From assembly GCA_013329615.1 (NCBI GenBank), contig DUKA01000057.1:1-5865 (forward strand): DNA of 5,865 bases, read 5' to 3'. The stretch's first letter is position 1; each line of letters begins with the position of its first letter. The notes under the pieces were generated by a model that was given only the letters and a program-made list of their open reading frames with translations, did not search any database and had not been told where the DNA came from. Both the position numbers and the translations under genes were made by a program. The DNA is from Candidatus Bathyarchaeota archaeon (GTDB lineage: Archaea; Thermoproteota; Bathyarchaeia; TCS64). Below are positions 1 to 4,891 of the stretch, one piece after another.

Positions 1-452
1 GGCTTGTGCCGTTCCTCTATGTTGTAGTCCAACTAATCGACGCCCCCATGGCTCTGGTCTCAGGTTACATCTACGATAAGATCGGCATCAAGTTTCTAGC
101 GGTGCCCTTCGTGCTATCGGTCCTGCCACTCGCGTTCCAATCCCTCGTCGGGCTCCCGGGGGTGATTCTTGCCTGTGTCTCCTATGGCTTGGTCCTCGGG
201 ATGCAGGAATCTATATACCGCGCCGCCGTGACCGACCTAGTACCACTAGGAAGGAGGGGCTCAGCCTACGGCTTCTTCAACGTGATGCTGGGCGCCGGAA
301 CCTTCGTCAGTGGCATAGCCTTCGGCTACATGATAGACACCTCGGTGTCACCCTTGCTGATGCTCGGCTTCGTCGTATTGGCTCAGGTCGTCGCGGTTGT
401 CCTTCTCCTCCGGGCGAAGCAGAATGATGGGGGTAATGTGGGCCCCGTATAA
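1..452 (+). CDS. MFS transporter, C-terminal half (5' end outside window)
   Basis: This is the C-terminal part of a Major Facilitator Superfamily permease. The reading frame is open to the left edge (codons in phase from base 3), so the GTG at 6 is probably internal and not the start. About 150 residues are visible. They contain a membrane-cytoplasm loop GYIYDKIG (visible residues about 20-27) that resembles the G-x-x-x-D-R/K-x-G motif A repeat between helices 8 and 9. Hydrophobic segments follow at about 31-50, 50-68, 86-108 and 116-136, separated by a basic loop with GRRGSAYG (about 82-89), typical of the TM10-TM11 region. The TAA stop at 450-452 lies 19 bp before crcB on the same strand, so they may be co-transcribed. 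The substrate cannot be told from this half. Linkage to crcB suggests, but does not show, a role in ion or toxic-compound efflux. Confidence 0.85.
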   Translation, partial: LVPFLYVVVQLIDAPMALVSGYIYDKIGIKFLAVPFVLSVLPLAFQSLVGLPGVILACVSYGLVLGMQESIYRAAVTDLVPLGRRGSAYGFFNVMLGAGTFVSGIAFGYMIDTSVSPLLMLGFVVLAQVVAVVLLLRAKQNDGGNVGPV

Positions 453-471
453 GTGATTTTGAGGTGTTCAC

Positions 472-864
472 ATGGAAGTCTATACTCTTGCCCTCATCGG
501 CGCTGGTGGGCTCGTGGGTGCGATATCGCGTTACCTTCTTAGCGGTTGGGTTCAGGGCAACTACAGCGGTTTCCCTTACGGGACACTTGCTGTGAACTTC
601 ACCGGGTCGCTGCTGCTCAGCGTTATAATGTACTTGTCAGAGTACTCGACGGGGATGCCTTCGAATGTGCGGATTCTTCTCACAGTCGGCTTTCTAGGCG
701 CCTATACGACGATGAGCACGTTTGGCTTTGAGTCCTTCAGGCTCCTCGAGCAGGGTGAGACCGTTCGATTCCTCTTAAACCTCTTAGGCACGAATGCGCT
801 GGTATTAGTCGGGGTGTGGCTTGGGAGGCTCATCGCTTTGAGGTTGTCGGGGGTGGCTGCTTGA
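472..864 (+). CDS. crcB: CrcB/Fluc fluoride ion channel
   Basis: This is a small membrane protein (130 aa) of the CrcB/Fluc family, dual-topology dimeric channels that export fluoride. The family hallmarks are present: an N-terminal GGLVGAISRY (12-21), a TLAVNFTGS segment with the pore Asn42 (38-46), and GFLGAYTTMSTF (73-84), which corresponds to the TM3 break that binds the central Na+ and carries the Phe-box. Four hydrophobic helices are visible at about 5-23, 37-56, 66-82 and 100-124. The usual first Phe of the TFSTF element is Met81 here, while the second Phe (84) is kept. The ATG at 472 is preceded by GAGGTG at 461-466 (5-nt spacing), a good ribosome site. The stop overlaps the start of the DUF190 gene. 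The 19-bp gap upstream is too short for a fluoride riboswitch. Confidence 0.95.
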   Translation: MEVYTLALIGAGGLVGAISRYLLSGWVQGNYSGFPYGTLAVNFTGSLLLSVIMYLSEYSTGMPSNVRILLTVGFLGAYTTMSTFGFESFRLLEQGETVRFLLNLLGTNALVLVGVWLGRLIALRLSGVAA

Positions 865-1232
865 CGCTTAGGATGGACTCGGAGGCGATCCTGCTACGTA
901 TCTACATCGGTGAGTCCGACTCCTACGGAGGCAAGCCTCTCTATCGGTACATCGTCGAGTACCTTAAGCGGGAGGGTCTCGCTGGGGCGACCGTGCTCCG
1001 CGGGATCTCTGGATTTGGGCAAACTAGCCGTATATCCTCGACGAGTATCCTTCGCCTCAGTACGGATCTACCCATCGTCGTTGAGGTGGCTGATACCGAG
1101 GAGAATATAGACCGGGTGAAGGGTGAGCTGGCCATGATTATCAAGGAGGGCCTGATTACGGAGGAGAAAGTAAAGATCGTCTTCGTCGGTGGAAAAAAGA
1201 AGGTAGCGCCATCCGAAGATTTGGACTCTTAA
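861..1232 (+). CDS. DUF190 family protein (PII-like fold), CrcB partner
   Basis: This is a DUF190 protein of about 123 aa. Recognisable family segments are LLRIYIGESD near the N-terminus, PLYRYIVEYLKREGLAGATVLRGISGFG-type sequence across the first alpha/beta unit, and LPIVVEVADTEENI in the second half; the tail is rich in Lys. DUF190 proteins adopt a GlnB/PII-like ferredoxin fold and are often encoded beside crcB, but their biochemical role is unsettled. I place the start at TTG 861, which overlaps the crcB stop as TTGA and has a GGGGG stretch about 9 nt upstream (847-853 region). The alternative is ATG 873, which gives 119 aa and a family-like N-terminus but has almost no room for a ribosome site. 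The tight overlap suggests translational coupling and a joint function with the fluoride channel, perhaps as a regulatory subunit (inference). Confidence 0.88.
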   Translation: MTLRMDSEAILLRIYIGESDSYGGKPLYRYIVEYLKREGLAGATVLRGISGFGQTSRISSTSILRLSTDLPIVVEVADTEENIDRVKGELAMIIKEGLITEEKVKIVFVGGKKKVAPSEDLDS

Positions 1233-1237
1233 CTAAG

Positions 1238-1242
1238 TTTTT
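1238..1242 (+). terminator. Oligo-T terminator after DUF190 gene
   Basis: A T5 run lies 6 bp after the DUF190 stop codon, and a second T5 run follows at 1317-1321. Archaeal RNA polymerase commonly terminates at such oligo-T tracts without a hairpin. The 1233-1363 region between DUF190 and the convergent tRNA gene is AT-rich and holds no credible ORF on either strand. Confidence 0.4.
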
Positions 1243-1336
1243 AACAAACCTCATTTGTGTTGGGTGGTTTGGATCGTTTCACACTAACTCAAATATGAAA
1301 AAATGATAAAACTCCCTTTTTCCATAAAATAACTTT

Positions 1337-1341
1337 AAAAA
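1337..1341 (-). terminator. Oligo-T terminator downstream of tRNA-Ser
   Basis: On the minus strand a T5 run lies 22 bp past the encoded CCA of the tRNA, in an AT-rich stretch. It is a plausible archaeal termination site for the tRNA transcript; no strong hairpin is present. Confidence 0.35.
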
Positions 1342-1363
1342 CGACCCTGATTTGGGTAAGTTT

Positions 1364-1448
1364 TGGCGCAGAGGAAGGGATTCGAACCCTTGAGGCTCAA
1401 GGCCACTAGTTTTCGAGACTAGCCCAATAACCGCTCTGGCACCTCTGC
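1364..1448 (-). tRNA. tRNA-Ser (CGA anticodon), CCA encoded
   Basis: This is a class II tRNA read on the minus strand. The acceptor stem GCAGAGG (5' end at 1448) pairs perfectly with CCTCTGC, followed by discriminator G (complement of 1367) and an encoded CCA (complement of 1364-1366). The D stem is CCA/TGG with a GAGCGGTTAT loop. The anticodon stem CTAGT/ACTAG closes the 7-base loop CTCGAAA, giving anticodon CGA, which reads UCG. A long variable arm of about 14 nt (GGC/GCC stem) and discriminator G73 are serine identity features. The T arm is AAGGG-TTCGAAT-CCCTT. No intron is visible. It lies 51 bp downstream of the metalloprotease gene on the same strand but has its own TATA-like box. Confidence 0.97.
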
Positions 1449-1471
1449 CCAGAGATGAACCATGGGAAGCA

Positions 1472-1480
1472 CAATATTAG
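1472..1480 (-). promoter_or_regulatory. TATA-like box of tRNA-Ser
   Basis: CTAATATTG on the minus strand is centred about 28 bp upstream of the mature tRNA 5' end, the expected archaeal TATA-to-start distance. A short GC hairpin (CCCGC-GTCG-GCGGG, about 1485-1499) just upstream overlaps the space after the metalloprotease stop. Confidence 0.5.
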
Positions 1481-1499
1481 CTTTCCCCGCCGACGCGGG

Positions 1500-2252
1500 C
1501 TAGTCCCTCACCGGGTCGCGTATCCCACGGTAGACCTCGAAGAAGGCACCGCTCCCCCTCCTGACGAGTTCACGCAGTATCTCCCTCCCCCGCTCCGCCT
1601 CGATGACCTGAGCCATGTGGCAGCCCGCGATATACCACAGTCGTTGGGTTTTGCCGCTGAACTGGTCGTAGACGTCGAGATCGCCCTCAACGACTTCCCG
1701 TTTGGGCTCTTGTTCTAACCTCCCTAGCTTCTCAAAGTAGGCGAGCACTCTTCCCCCCTTCGCAGTAGGATCACCAAGGGCGGCGTAGTCTGGGTCACCA
1801 AGCCTGCCCTCCGCCATCCTCAACCTCAGCGGCGTCAGGACCCCCATCCCCTCCAAGTGCGTGAGAGACATCACGTTCCCCGCGAGCTCCCCCCACGTCC
1901 TTGGAACCGTCAGGTCCGGCATCCTGTTGTATGTGAGGTATCCGGCGTGTGCAAGTTCGTGCATGAGGTAATAGACCGCCTCCCTCGGGTCCGCGTGGAA
2001 TGACGGGTGGTTGAGGTTGAGCGCTACGTCCACGCCGTAGGCGACGTTATCGTAGCCCAGATTCAGGTAGACCGTGGTGTCAAACGTGTGGCCCCGTGGG
2101 AGGCATTCTAGTACGCCGGGGAGCCAACGCGACCAGCTCTGGGAGAGCAGATAGTCCCTCATGGCGGATGCGCCGCTTATCGCCGCCTCGGCGTCCCGTG
2201 TTCTTCCCAGAATCCTCGCCCAGAACTCCCCGGGCGTCGTCCCGGTGTCCAT
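1500..2252 (-). CDS. Putative zinc metalloprotease (HExxH), DUF5700/DUF2268-like
   Basis: This 250-aa protein has a clear zinc-peptidase signature. HELAH at 98-102 gives the two His ligands and the catalytic Glu99. Glu134 in THLEGMG, 32 residues on, is a likely third ligand, giving a gluzincin-like HExxH...E arrangement. Before the motif, a YLNLGYDNVAYGVDVALNLNH segment looks like the edge beta-strands of such domains. The C-terminal part has a helical CHMAQVIEAERG (211-222) followed by LRELVRRGSGAFF. The pattern resembles the putative Zn-dependent peptidase families DUF5700 and DUF2268. I cannot confirm the exact family without a profile search. No signal peptide or membrane helix is seen, so it should be cytoplasmic; the substrate is unknown. 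ATG 2252 has no clear ribosome site and lies 6 bp after a small ORF, suggesting translational coupling. Confidence 0.8.
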   Translation of the reverse strand: MDTGTTPGEFWARILGRTRDAEAAISGASAMRDYLLSQSWSRWLPGVLECLPRGHTFDTTVYLNLGYDNVAYGVDVALNLNHPSFHADPREAVYYLMHELAHAGYLTYNRMPDLTVPRTWGELAGNVMSLTHLEGMGVLTPLRLRMAEGRLGDPDYAALGDPTAKGGRVLAYFEKLGRLEQEPKREVVEGDLDVYDQFSGKTQRLWYIAGCHMAQVIEAERGREILRELVRRGSGAFFEVYRGIRDPVRD

Positions 2253-2258
2253 ATTAGA

Positions 2259-2405
2259 CTACTGGTAGTGCTTGAAGGCGAAGGCGTTCCCTTTACTCGC
2301 CACGAGAGCGTGAAAATTGCCCTGCGTCCTATCCTTCAGGTAGTTGAGTGTGGCGTCGAGGCCGGAGGAGTCGAATGTAATCCTCTGCTCAGCGCTCACG
2401 GGCAT
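2259..2405 (-). CDS. Small uncharacterised protein (46-48 aa) between hom and metalloprotease
   Basis: This short reading frame fills almost the whole gap between homoserine dehydrogenase and the metalloprotease. It starts 4 bp after the hom stop (ATG 2405) and ends with TAG at 2259-2261, 6 bp before the metalloprotease ATG. GAGGG at 2406-2410, overlapping the hom stop, abuts the ATG but is ideally spaced (6 nt) for an in-frame GTG at 2399, so the true product may be 46 aa. The sequence has a balanced composition with an amphipathic-looking centre (LDATLNYLKD) and a beta-like end (FHALVASKGNAFAFKHY). Third positions are mostly G or C, like its neighbours. No family is recognised and no membrane segment or metal motif is seen. 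The packing hom-small ORF-protease argues for a real gene, but it is unproven. Confidence 0.5.
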   Translation of the reverse strand: MPVSAEQRITFDSSGLDATLNYLKDRTQGNFHALVASKGNAFAFKHYQ

Positions 2406-2409
2406 CCCT

Positions 2410-3435
2410 CTACATCGACCTGTGTATGGCGAGCAGGTCTGAGAGTATGCCGTGGCCGGTCTCGATGCCGCCTGCGCCCTTGCCTATGATGGTGACGGGA
2501 CCGAGGCCATCCGTATCGAACGTCAGGGCGTTCGTTGTGCCAGTTACACTGGCGAGAGGGTCGGTGAGCTCAACTAGCTCGGGGGAGACCTTCGCCTTCA
2601 CCTTGGCGCCGTCGCGCCACGCGTGGGCGATGAGCTTGATCCTCTTCCCCTGCTTCTTCGCCGCCTCGATGTCCTTCGGCGCGATCTTCGTGATTCCCTC
2701 CCTCTCCACGTCGGCGACCCTTAGCTTTGCTCCCATAATGCTGTTGGCTAGTATCACCGTCTTCCCCACGGCGTCTAAGCCCTCCACGTCGCCCGAGGGC
2801 TCGACCTCGGCGTATCCCAGCTTCTGCGCCTCCTTAAGGATGTCAGCGTAGGCGCCGCCCTTCTCCATGTTCGTGAGGATGTAGTTCGTTGTGCCGTTGA
2901 GGATGCCGCGGAAGCCGTTGACTATATGCCCGGCGAGTCCGTCCATGCCCAGCATAATCGTCGGAGTCCCACTCATGACGGTGCACTCGAAGCGAATCTG
3001 TACACCGTTCTCGTCGGCGAGCCTCTTCAGCTCCGGGTACGCGAGGGCTATCGGCCCCTTGTTGCTCGTTATGACGTGCCTCTTCGCCCTCAACGCCTCC
3101 TTGATGTGTGTGAGCCCCGGCTCACCCGTCTCGAGGTTCGTCCACGCGGCCTCGACGACGACGTCGGCGTTCGCTTCCCTGACAGTCCTGATGCTGTCCA
3201 TCCCCTTGACACCGCCCTTGTAGCCGTCGATCTTATTCGACTCCTTGACTAGGCGGAGCAGCTCGGCTATGTCGAGCCCCTCCGGGTCGTAGACGGCGCC
3301 CCTGTTTATGTCGCTCACCGCCACAAGCTCGCACTCGAGGCCGTAGCGGTCCTTCAGCATCTTCCTCTTCTCATGCAGGACCCTGGCGAAGTTGCTGCCA
3401 ACGGTCCCGAAGCCGATCACGGCAACCCTGATCAT
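2410..3435 (-). CDS. hom: Homoserine dehydrogenase (short form, no ACT domain)
   Basis: This enzyme makes L-homoserine from aspartate semialdehyde with NAD(P)H, in the threonine/methionine branch of the aspartate pathway. The 341-aa chain has an N-terminal Rossmann fold with GFGTVG (8-13), a SDINRG strand end (41-46) and the NKGP loop (125-128). The dimerisation/catalytic domain contains GTTNYIL (181-187) and the substrate/catalytic region EVEPSGDVEGLDAVGK, in which Glu210, Asp221 and Lys225 match the catalytic set of characterised enzymes by spacing. The chain ends after the catalytic domain, so the C-terminal ACT domain used for threonine feedback in many bacterial enzymes is absent, as in many archaeal forms. 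ATG 3435 has GAGG at 3443-3446 (7-nt spacing). It lies 90 bp downstream of the HD gene and has its own TATA-like element. Confidence 0.95.
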   Translation of the reverse strand: MIRVAVIGFGTVGSNFARVLHEKRKMLKDRYGLECELVAVSDINRGAVYDPEGLDIAELLRLVKESNKIDGYKGGVKGMDSIRTVREANADVVVEAAWTNLETGEPGLTHIKEALRAKRHVITSNKGPIALAYPELKRLADENGVQIRFECTVMSGTPTIMLGMDGLAGHIVNGFRGILNGTTNYILTNMEKGGAYADILKEAQKLGYAEVEPSGDVEGLDAVGKTVILANSIMGAKLRVADVEREGITKIAPKDIEAAKKQGKRIKLIAHAWRDGAKVKAKVSPELVELTDPLASVTGTTNALTFDTDGLGPVTIIGKGAGGIETGHGILSDLLAIHRSM

Positions 3436-3469
3436 TCGTTATCCTCTGCGGAGTCTCTCGACGGCCTCG

Positions 3470-3479
3470 ATATTTAGAG
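3470..3479 (-). promoter_or_regulatory. TATA-like box of hom
   Basis: CTAAATATCG on the minus strand lies about 35-44 bp upstream of the hom ATG. It predicts a transcript start near 3448, so the leader would just include the GAGG ribosome site. It is an archaeal-type TATA candidate by sequence and position only. Confidence 0.4.
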
Positions 3480-3487
3480 GTTCGCAG

Positions 3488-3501
3488 TCGCCCGTGGGCG
3501 A
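3488..3501. repeat. Inverted repeat between HD gene and hom
   Basis: This is a perfect 6-bp dyad, TCGCCC-GT-GGGCGA. A second short dyad, GTAT-AAACG-ATAC, follows directly at 3502-3514. It sits just upstream of the hom TATA-like box and just after the HD gene stop. It may be an operator for hom or part of the HD gene's 3' end; on the minus strand a T4 run (3519-3522 region) precedes it, so it is not a classical hairpin-then-T terminator. Confidence 0.3.
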
Positions 3502-3525
3502 GTATAAACGATACCCGAAAATTGG

Positions 3526-4197
3526 TTACGCCCTGCCGCCGCTTAGCCTGCGGACGCCGTCCCAGCCCTCGCGGCTCTTCGCCTGCACGAGGTTGAGAGC
3601 CTCCTTGCTCGAGCCCAGCTTTGGCTGGCTCTCCCCCATCTGACGGAGCAGGTACTCCGCGGCGCGCAGCGTCTTCCTGCTCAGCTCCGAGTCGGCGAGG
3701 TCCGCTATACTGACGATGAGCGCCTCCATCGTCTTGGGCTTCACGGGACTGACATCGCCGTGGTGGGAAGCCGCGACGTGGATAACATCGACGGGGAAGC
3801 CCCGCTTGTAGAGCTCAGCGACGAGCAGTGTGAGGTGGTCGACCTTCTCACCGAGGTTGCTGCTCATGTAGCTGCCGTCGCCGCGCGGCTCGTAGGTGTA
3901 GACCTTCATGATGTCGTGGATGAGGGCGCCAGCTAGGACCGTGTCCCTGTCCACCTTTCCGCCGTACACATCCTCGACGAGGTCGCACAGCGTCACGCTA
4001 AGCTTCGTGACCCCTATAGTGTGCTGCAGTAGGCCGCCGCTATAGCTATGGTGCTGGTAAGCCCCCGCCGGGCACTCCTCGACGCTGAGCCGGGGTGAGT
4101 CTAGGTCGAGTGAGGGGTTGCTGAGCAGATCCACTACCTTGCCCCTTAGTTCCTTGTCCTTAATCTTGCCTGCGAGCTTCTCGACCTCGTTCCTCAT
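3526..4197 (-). CDS. HD-domain metal-dependent phosphohydrolase, MptB-like
   Basis: This 223-aa HD-superfamily protein has the expected metal ligands in order: His59 (GGLLQHT), the HD pair His94-Asp95 (GALIHDIMK), His121 (VDHLTLL), His145-His146 (ASHHGD) and Asp166 (IADLADS). The overall layout, with an N-terminal helical segment ending in a PxxxSVEECPA-like stretch, QHHSYSGGLLQHT, and KPKTMEALIVSIAD, resembles archaeal MptB (MJ0837 type). MptB is an Fe(II)-dependent phosphodiesterase that opens 7,8-dihydroneopterin 2',3'-cyclic phosphate in tetrahydromethanopterin synthesis. That match is from memory of the family pattern; a generic HD nuclease/phosphodiesterase of the YhaM type is the main alternative. 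ATG 4197 has only a weak AGGT site upstream. Its neighbours (hom, fmdE-like) do not form an obvious pterin operon. Confidence 0.82.
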   Translation of the reverse strand: MRNEVEKLAGKIKDKELRGKVVDLLSNPSLDLDSPRLSVEECPAGAYQHHSYSGGLLQHTIGVTKLSVTLCDLVEDVYGGKVDRDTVLAGALIHDIMKVYTYEPRGDGSYMSSNLGEKVDHLTLLVAELYKRGFPVDVIHVAASHHGDVSPVKPKTMEALIVSIADLADSELSRKTLRAAEYLLRQMGESQPKLGSSKEALNLVQAKSREGWDGVRRLSGGRA

Positions 4198-4240
4198 GGC
4201 TAGAACCTGCGGTGAATCCTAAAGACTGGACACGAACCGT

Positions 4241-4250
4241 TCTTAAATCT
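4241..4250 (-). promoter_or_regulatory. TATA-like box of the HD phosphohydrolase gene
   Basis: AGATTTAAGA on the minus strand lies 44-53 bp upstream of the HD gene ATG, in the 66-bp gap after the fmdE-like gene. It predicts a transcript start near 4219 with a leader of about 22 nt, so the HD gene can be transcribed independently of the fmdE-like gene. Confidence 0.45.
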
Positions 4251-4263
4251 ATCCACTCACGGG

Positions 4264-4716
4264 CTACCGTGTGGATGTCTCGAATAGGGCTTCCTGGGGC
4301 ATCTCCTTCAGCCACTCGATGAGCTCCCCCGGCTCCTCATCGTGGTCTTCCTCCTCTAGCTCGTGCCCTATCTTGGCGAGGACGTCTTTTTTGACGCTGA
4401 TTAGGAGCGTCTTCTCGCCGGACTTGAACTCAGCGGCGACGCCGTCGCATTCCACCACTTCGAGGCTGTGTTTACCCGTTGTGCACCCCGTCGAAATCTG
4501 GATGCCGTCGAGGATACAAGAGTCGGGGGGCCTCCAACGGAGCATGGCCCTACATCTTATACCGAACCAGCCCTTGGCGTCGAGCAGGTCGAGGGCCGTC
4601 AACCCCATCCTGAGACCTATGACCATGAAGGGGCCGCCGTGACCGTGGAACTCTTCTGCGCGGAGATAGAGCCCATCACTCCACTTCCTTTGCTTCGGGG
4701 TCGAGACGATCTTCAA
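4264..4716 (-). CDS. FmdE-family protein, core domain without zinc finger
   Basis: This 150-aa protein has the FmdE/Tungsten-formylmethanofuran dehydrogenase subunit E core. EEFHGHGGPFMVIGLRMG (21-38) carries the family's FHGH metal site (His24, His26). CILDGIQISTGCTTGK (67-82) carries Cys67, the Asp-Gly-Ile-Gln motif and Cys78. The first was described as a subunit co-purifying with Mo formylmethanofuran dehydrogenase, but many stand-alone homologues occur outside methanogens and their role is unknown. The C-terminal treble-clef/zinc-ribbon CxxC pairs present in some members are missing; instead there is an acidic stretch with His (GHELEEEDHDEE, 117-128). The start is TTG 4716, with GGAGGA at 4726-4731. 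No fmd/fwd subunits are visible nearby. It lies downstream of nikR on the same strand, behind two NikR-like dyads, which suggests a metal-related function (inference). Confidence 0.85.
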   Translation of the reverse strand: MKIVSTPKQRKWSDGLYLRAEEFHGHGGPFMVIGLRMGLTALDLLDAKGWFGIRCRAMLRWRPPDSCILDGIQISTGCTTGKHSLEVVECDGVAAEFKSGEKTLLISVKKDVLAKIGHELEEEDHDEEPGELIEWLKEMPQEALFETSTR

Positions 4717-4787
4717 CCCGTTGCATCCTCCGATGATAAGTGTGAGGCACCCGCGTTTAGGGCACCCCTGCTTGCGGCGTTCATCGA

Positions 4788-4795
4788 ATATATAT
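4788..4795 (-). promoter_or_regulatory. TATA-like box of the fmdE-like gene
   Basis: ATATATAT lies 72-79 bp upstream of the TTG start, giving a predicted transcript start near 4765 and a leader of about 48 nt that includes the GGAGGA site. An alternative weaker TATA-like sequence, AATAAAAT (4821-4828, minus strand), overlaps the proximal NikR-like dyad. Confidence 0.45.
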
Positions 4796-4824
4796 GGTCC
4801 GTCATCGTGAACTTGGTCCTCATT

Positions 4825-4852
4825 TTATTACTTCTCGCCTTATTGGTAATAC
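4825..4852. promoter_or_regulatory. Candidate NikR operator, proximal to fmdE-like gene
   Basis: The dyad TTATTA-N16-TAATAC matches 5 of 6 arm positions and has the same 16-bp spacer as the perfect dyad at the nikR promoter. On the minus strand it reads AGTATTA-N16-TAATAA. It lies about 110 bp upstream of the fmdE-like start and 30 bp upstream of its ATATATAT box. The 6-N16-6 geometry is that of the characterised E. coli NikR site; the binding itself is inferred. Confidence 0.45.
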
Positions 4853-4863
4853 TGGAGATAAAA

Positions 4864-4891
4864 ATATTACGAAAGAAGATAAATATAATAC
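4864..4891. promoter_or_regulatory. Candidate NikR operator, distal to fmdE-like gene
   Basis: The dyad ATATTA-N16-TAATAC has 5 of 6 symmetric arm positions and again an exact 16-bp spacer. It is placed 39 bp from the proximal copy and ends directly next to the nikR stop codon. The surroundings are AT-rich, which raises the chance of coincidental arms, but the TAATACT arm is identical in all three copies of this window. Confidence 0.4.

Noticed and set aside
453..471. Fluoride riboswitch before crcB
   Set aside because: Only 19 bp separate the MFS stop and crcB, too short for the crcB motif aptamer; any riboswitch would be upstream of the MFS gene, outside the window.
1233..1363. Possible small gene or ncRNA in the AT-rich DUF190/tRNA intergenic region
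   Set aside because: No start-to-stop frame of useful length and no clear stem structure; oligo-T runs on both strands explain it as a convergent terminator region.
1364..1448. tRNA-Ser as an attachment site for an integrated element
   Set aside because: No repeated fragment of the tRNA 3' end, integrase or atypical-composition block is visible in the window.
2258..2269. Short palindrome ACTAC-TG-GTAGT at the end of the small ORF
   Set aside because: The two-base loop and 5-bp arms are too small to call a hairpin or operator, and it overlaps coding sequence and stop codon.
2426..3252. Several plus-strand frames opposite hom
   Set aside because: They are mirror frames of a GC-rich, strongly coding hom gene; their Ser/Pro/Arg-rich composition is typical of antisense shadows.
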